Positions 63,286 through 64,000 of a stretch of DNA of 64,000 bases are shown here, in pieces (position 1 is the first letter of the stretch; every line of letters begins with the position of its first letter). The stretch is from Rhizobium sp. FY34. Its GTDB lineage: Bacteria; Pseudomonadota; Alphaproteobacteria; Rhizobiales; Rhizobiaceae. The DNA is taken from the NCBI RefSeq assembly GCF_005222845.1, contig NZ_STFZ01000005.1, positions 1-64,000 on the forward strand, written 5' to 3'. Under the pieces are notes generated by a model. It searched no databases and was not told where the DNA came from. It saw only the letters and a program-made list of their open reading frames with translations. A program made the position numbers and the translations under genes.

Positions 63286-63366
63286 GTGATCACCACTGGT
63301 TTCATACTCGCTTTCTGTATTGGTATTGGCAGCATCGCGTTTTTTCGCTGGCGCGACCGCCACTGA
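63286..63366 (+). CDS. 26-residue single-pass membrane peptide
   Basis: A short gene translating to ITTGFILAFCIGIGSIAFF followed by RWRDRH, starting with GTG. A strong GGGAGGAA ribosome site lies 5 bases upstream. One hydrophobic helix is flanked by a positive C-terminus, as in small accessory subunits of respiratory oxidases (CydX, CcoS/CcoQ-type). I cannot assign it. The FNR/FixK-like box in front supports a role in low-oxygen respiration. No oxidase genes are in the window. Confidence 0.55.
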   Translation: MITTGFILAFCIGIGSIAFFRWRDRH

Positions 63367-63383
63367 CAGGCGGGCCTCTACGA

Positions 63384-63675
63384 TTAGGCGATCCTTCGCT
63401 CACCGGCAGCGCTCGCATCCGTTTTGTCGTGTGTGACCATCAGCACCGGCAGTTGTCTTGCTCGCGCATGCGCAAAGACGACCTCCCGGATTTCCTGACG
63501 AAGCCCGGCATCCAGCTTGGAAAATGGCTCGTCCAGCAGCAGAGCCTGCGGATCTGACAGAAGCGTGCGCATCAGGGCAACCCGCGCACGCTGCCCCCCC
63601 CCGACAAACTGGCCGGGTCACGATCGGTAAAGCCATCAAGATCAGCACTTGCCAATGCCGAATGGATGGCAGCCT
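63384..63675 (-). pseudogene. ABC transporter ATPase fragment (YnjD/ThiQ-like), frameshifted
   Basis: The C-terminal part reads MRTLLSDPQALLLDEPFSKL with Walker B and ends with the H-loop region LPVLMVTHDKTDA. The preceding part (ALASADLDGFTDRDPASLSG) is in another frame. A run of eight G (minus strand) in the LSGGQ signature at about 63597-63604 is one base too long; with one G removed the frame would read LSGGQRARVALMRTLL. The Walker A half is missing and is replaced by an unrelated fragment. It is either a decayed gene or, for the G-run only, a sequencing or slippage artefact. Confidence 0.7.
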
Positions 63676-63961
63676 GACGCGGCAACACGCGCACACCGCG
63701 CTCCACCTGCGTGACATGCGTGCCAAGTCGGGCAAAGGCCAGCGAAAGCTCGCAGCCGATTGGTCCGCCAACCAGCACCACAGGCCGCGCCGGTGGGGCA
63801 GCGAGCGTTAAAAACGCTCCCTGAGCGTATCTGAGGTCACATAACCGCTCTCCTCGATCCCCGGCAGTGGCGGAACGAAGGACGAGGCGCCGGTGGCAAG
63901 CGATAAGCCCCGGCGACAGAATAGCGGACAGATCGTCGATCTGCGCCAATTGAGGAGGCAA
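63676..63961 (-). pseudogene. pyridine nucleotide-disulfide oxidoreductase fragment
   Basis: In-frame codons just before the ABC fragment read ARPVVLVGGPIGCELSLAFA followed by RLGTHVTQVERGVRVLPRQ. This resembles the NAD(P) Rossmann segment of mercuric-reductase-like flavoproteins, with one Gly of the usual GGG missing. The upstream in-frame residues do not resemble the rest of such an enzyme, and no downstream catalytic part is present. It appears to be a relic joined to the ABC relic at about 63675. The window ends 39 bases further on. Confidence 0.6.
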
Positions 63962-64000
63962 AGGATACGAGCGCTGTACGAAAAACGACGCCGAACAGAG

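Overview
The window looks like an alphaproteobacterial (Rhizobiaceae-type) replicon. Supporting signs are GC-rich dense coding, many 4-bp ATGA start/stop overlaps, minCDE next to a CtrA-like box, a PraR-like XRE regulator, NrsF/ECF sigma regulation, and a DUF1127 gene followed by four anti-Shine-Dalgarno hairpins. In rhizobia minCDE usually sits on a secondary chromosome or megaplasmid, so a secondary replicon is likely, but that is inference. I saw no tRNA, rRNA, CRISPR array or intact insertion sequence.

Layout. 0-9 kb: housekeeping and catabolic genes (acyl-CoA synthetase with MarR regulator, D-amino acid aminotransferase, 2-hydroxyacid dehydrogenase, MscS channel, UDP-galactopyranose mutase). 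8.7-10.7 kb: ECF sigma factor with its NrsF membrane anti-sigma, divergent from a cupin gene. 10.8-22.5 kb: a polysaccharide locus with a tandem alpha/beta-hydrolase, WecG/TagA transferase, GH5 glycosidase, GINT1-like transferase, GT4, Wzy-type polymerase, kinase-less Wzc/GumC and a Wzx flippase. 22.6-32.7 kb: a frameshifted cytochrome b561, then a group of riboflavin/pterin-type enzymes (RibD reductase domain, RibA-like protein, PTPS-like protein) intercalated with a dehydrogenase, two methyltransferases, a glycosyltransferase, a CDP-alcohol phosphotransferase, a lipid-flippase-like membrane protein and a sulfatase-fold membrane enzyme. The product is unknown; a modified pyrimidine/pterin, perhaps lipid-linked, is my reading.

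33-48 kb is mostly ordinary: cold-shock protein plus DUF6481, fatty acid desaturase, PHB-depolymerase-type esterase, AnmK, aldehyde dehydrogenase with an AcoR-type regulator lacking the AAA+ domain, DUF1127 plus a four-hairpin cuckoo RNA, a P-loop kinase, a nickel/peptide-type ABC importer behind a Zur-like box, and an omega-aminotransferase with an XRE-cupin regulator. 49-51 kb holds minCDE.

51.3-56.4 kb is the strongest candidate for an undescribed system: an XRE regulator, a SARP-like TPR activator, two homologous 70-71 residue peptides, a YcaO protein and a TfuA protein. A perfect intrinsic-terminator sequence is embedded in the first codons of ycaO, and an 11-bp-spaced triple repeat precedes a further 77-residue peptide. 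It looks like a ribosomally made, post-translationally modified peptide (RiPP) pathway. It lies directly upstream of a five-to-six-gene operon (DUF2946-like, FecBCD-type importer, PCu(A)C, SCO1) suggestive of copper acquisition and delivery. The right end has a GGDEF cyclase, an FNR/FixK-boxed 26-residue membrane peptide and a chimera of two decayed genes.
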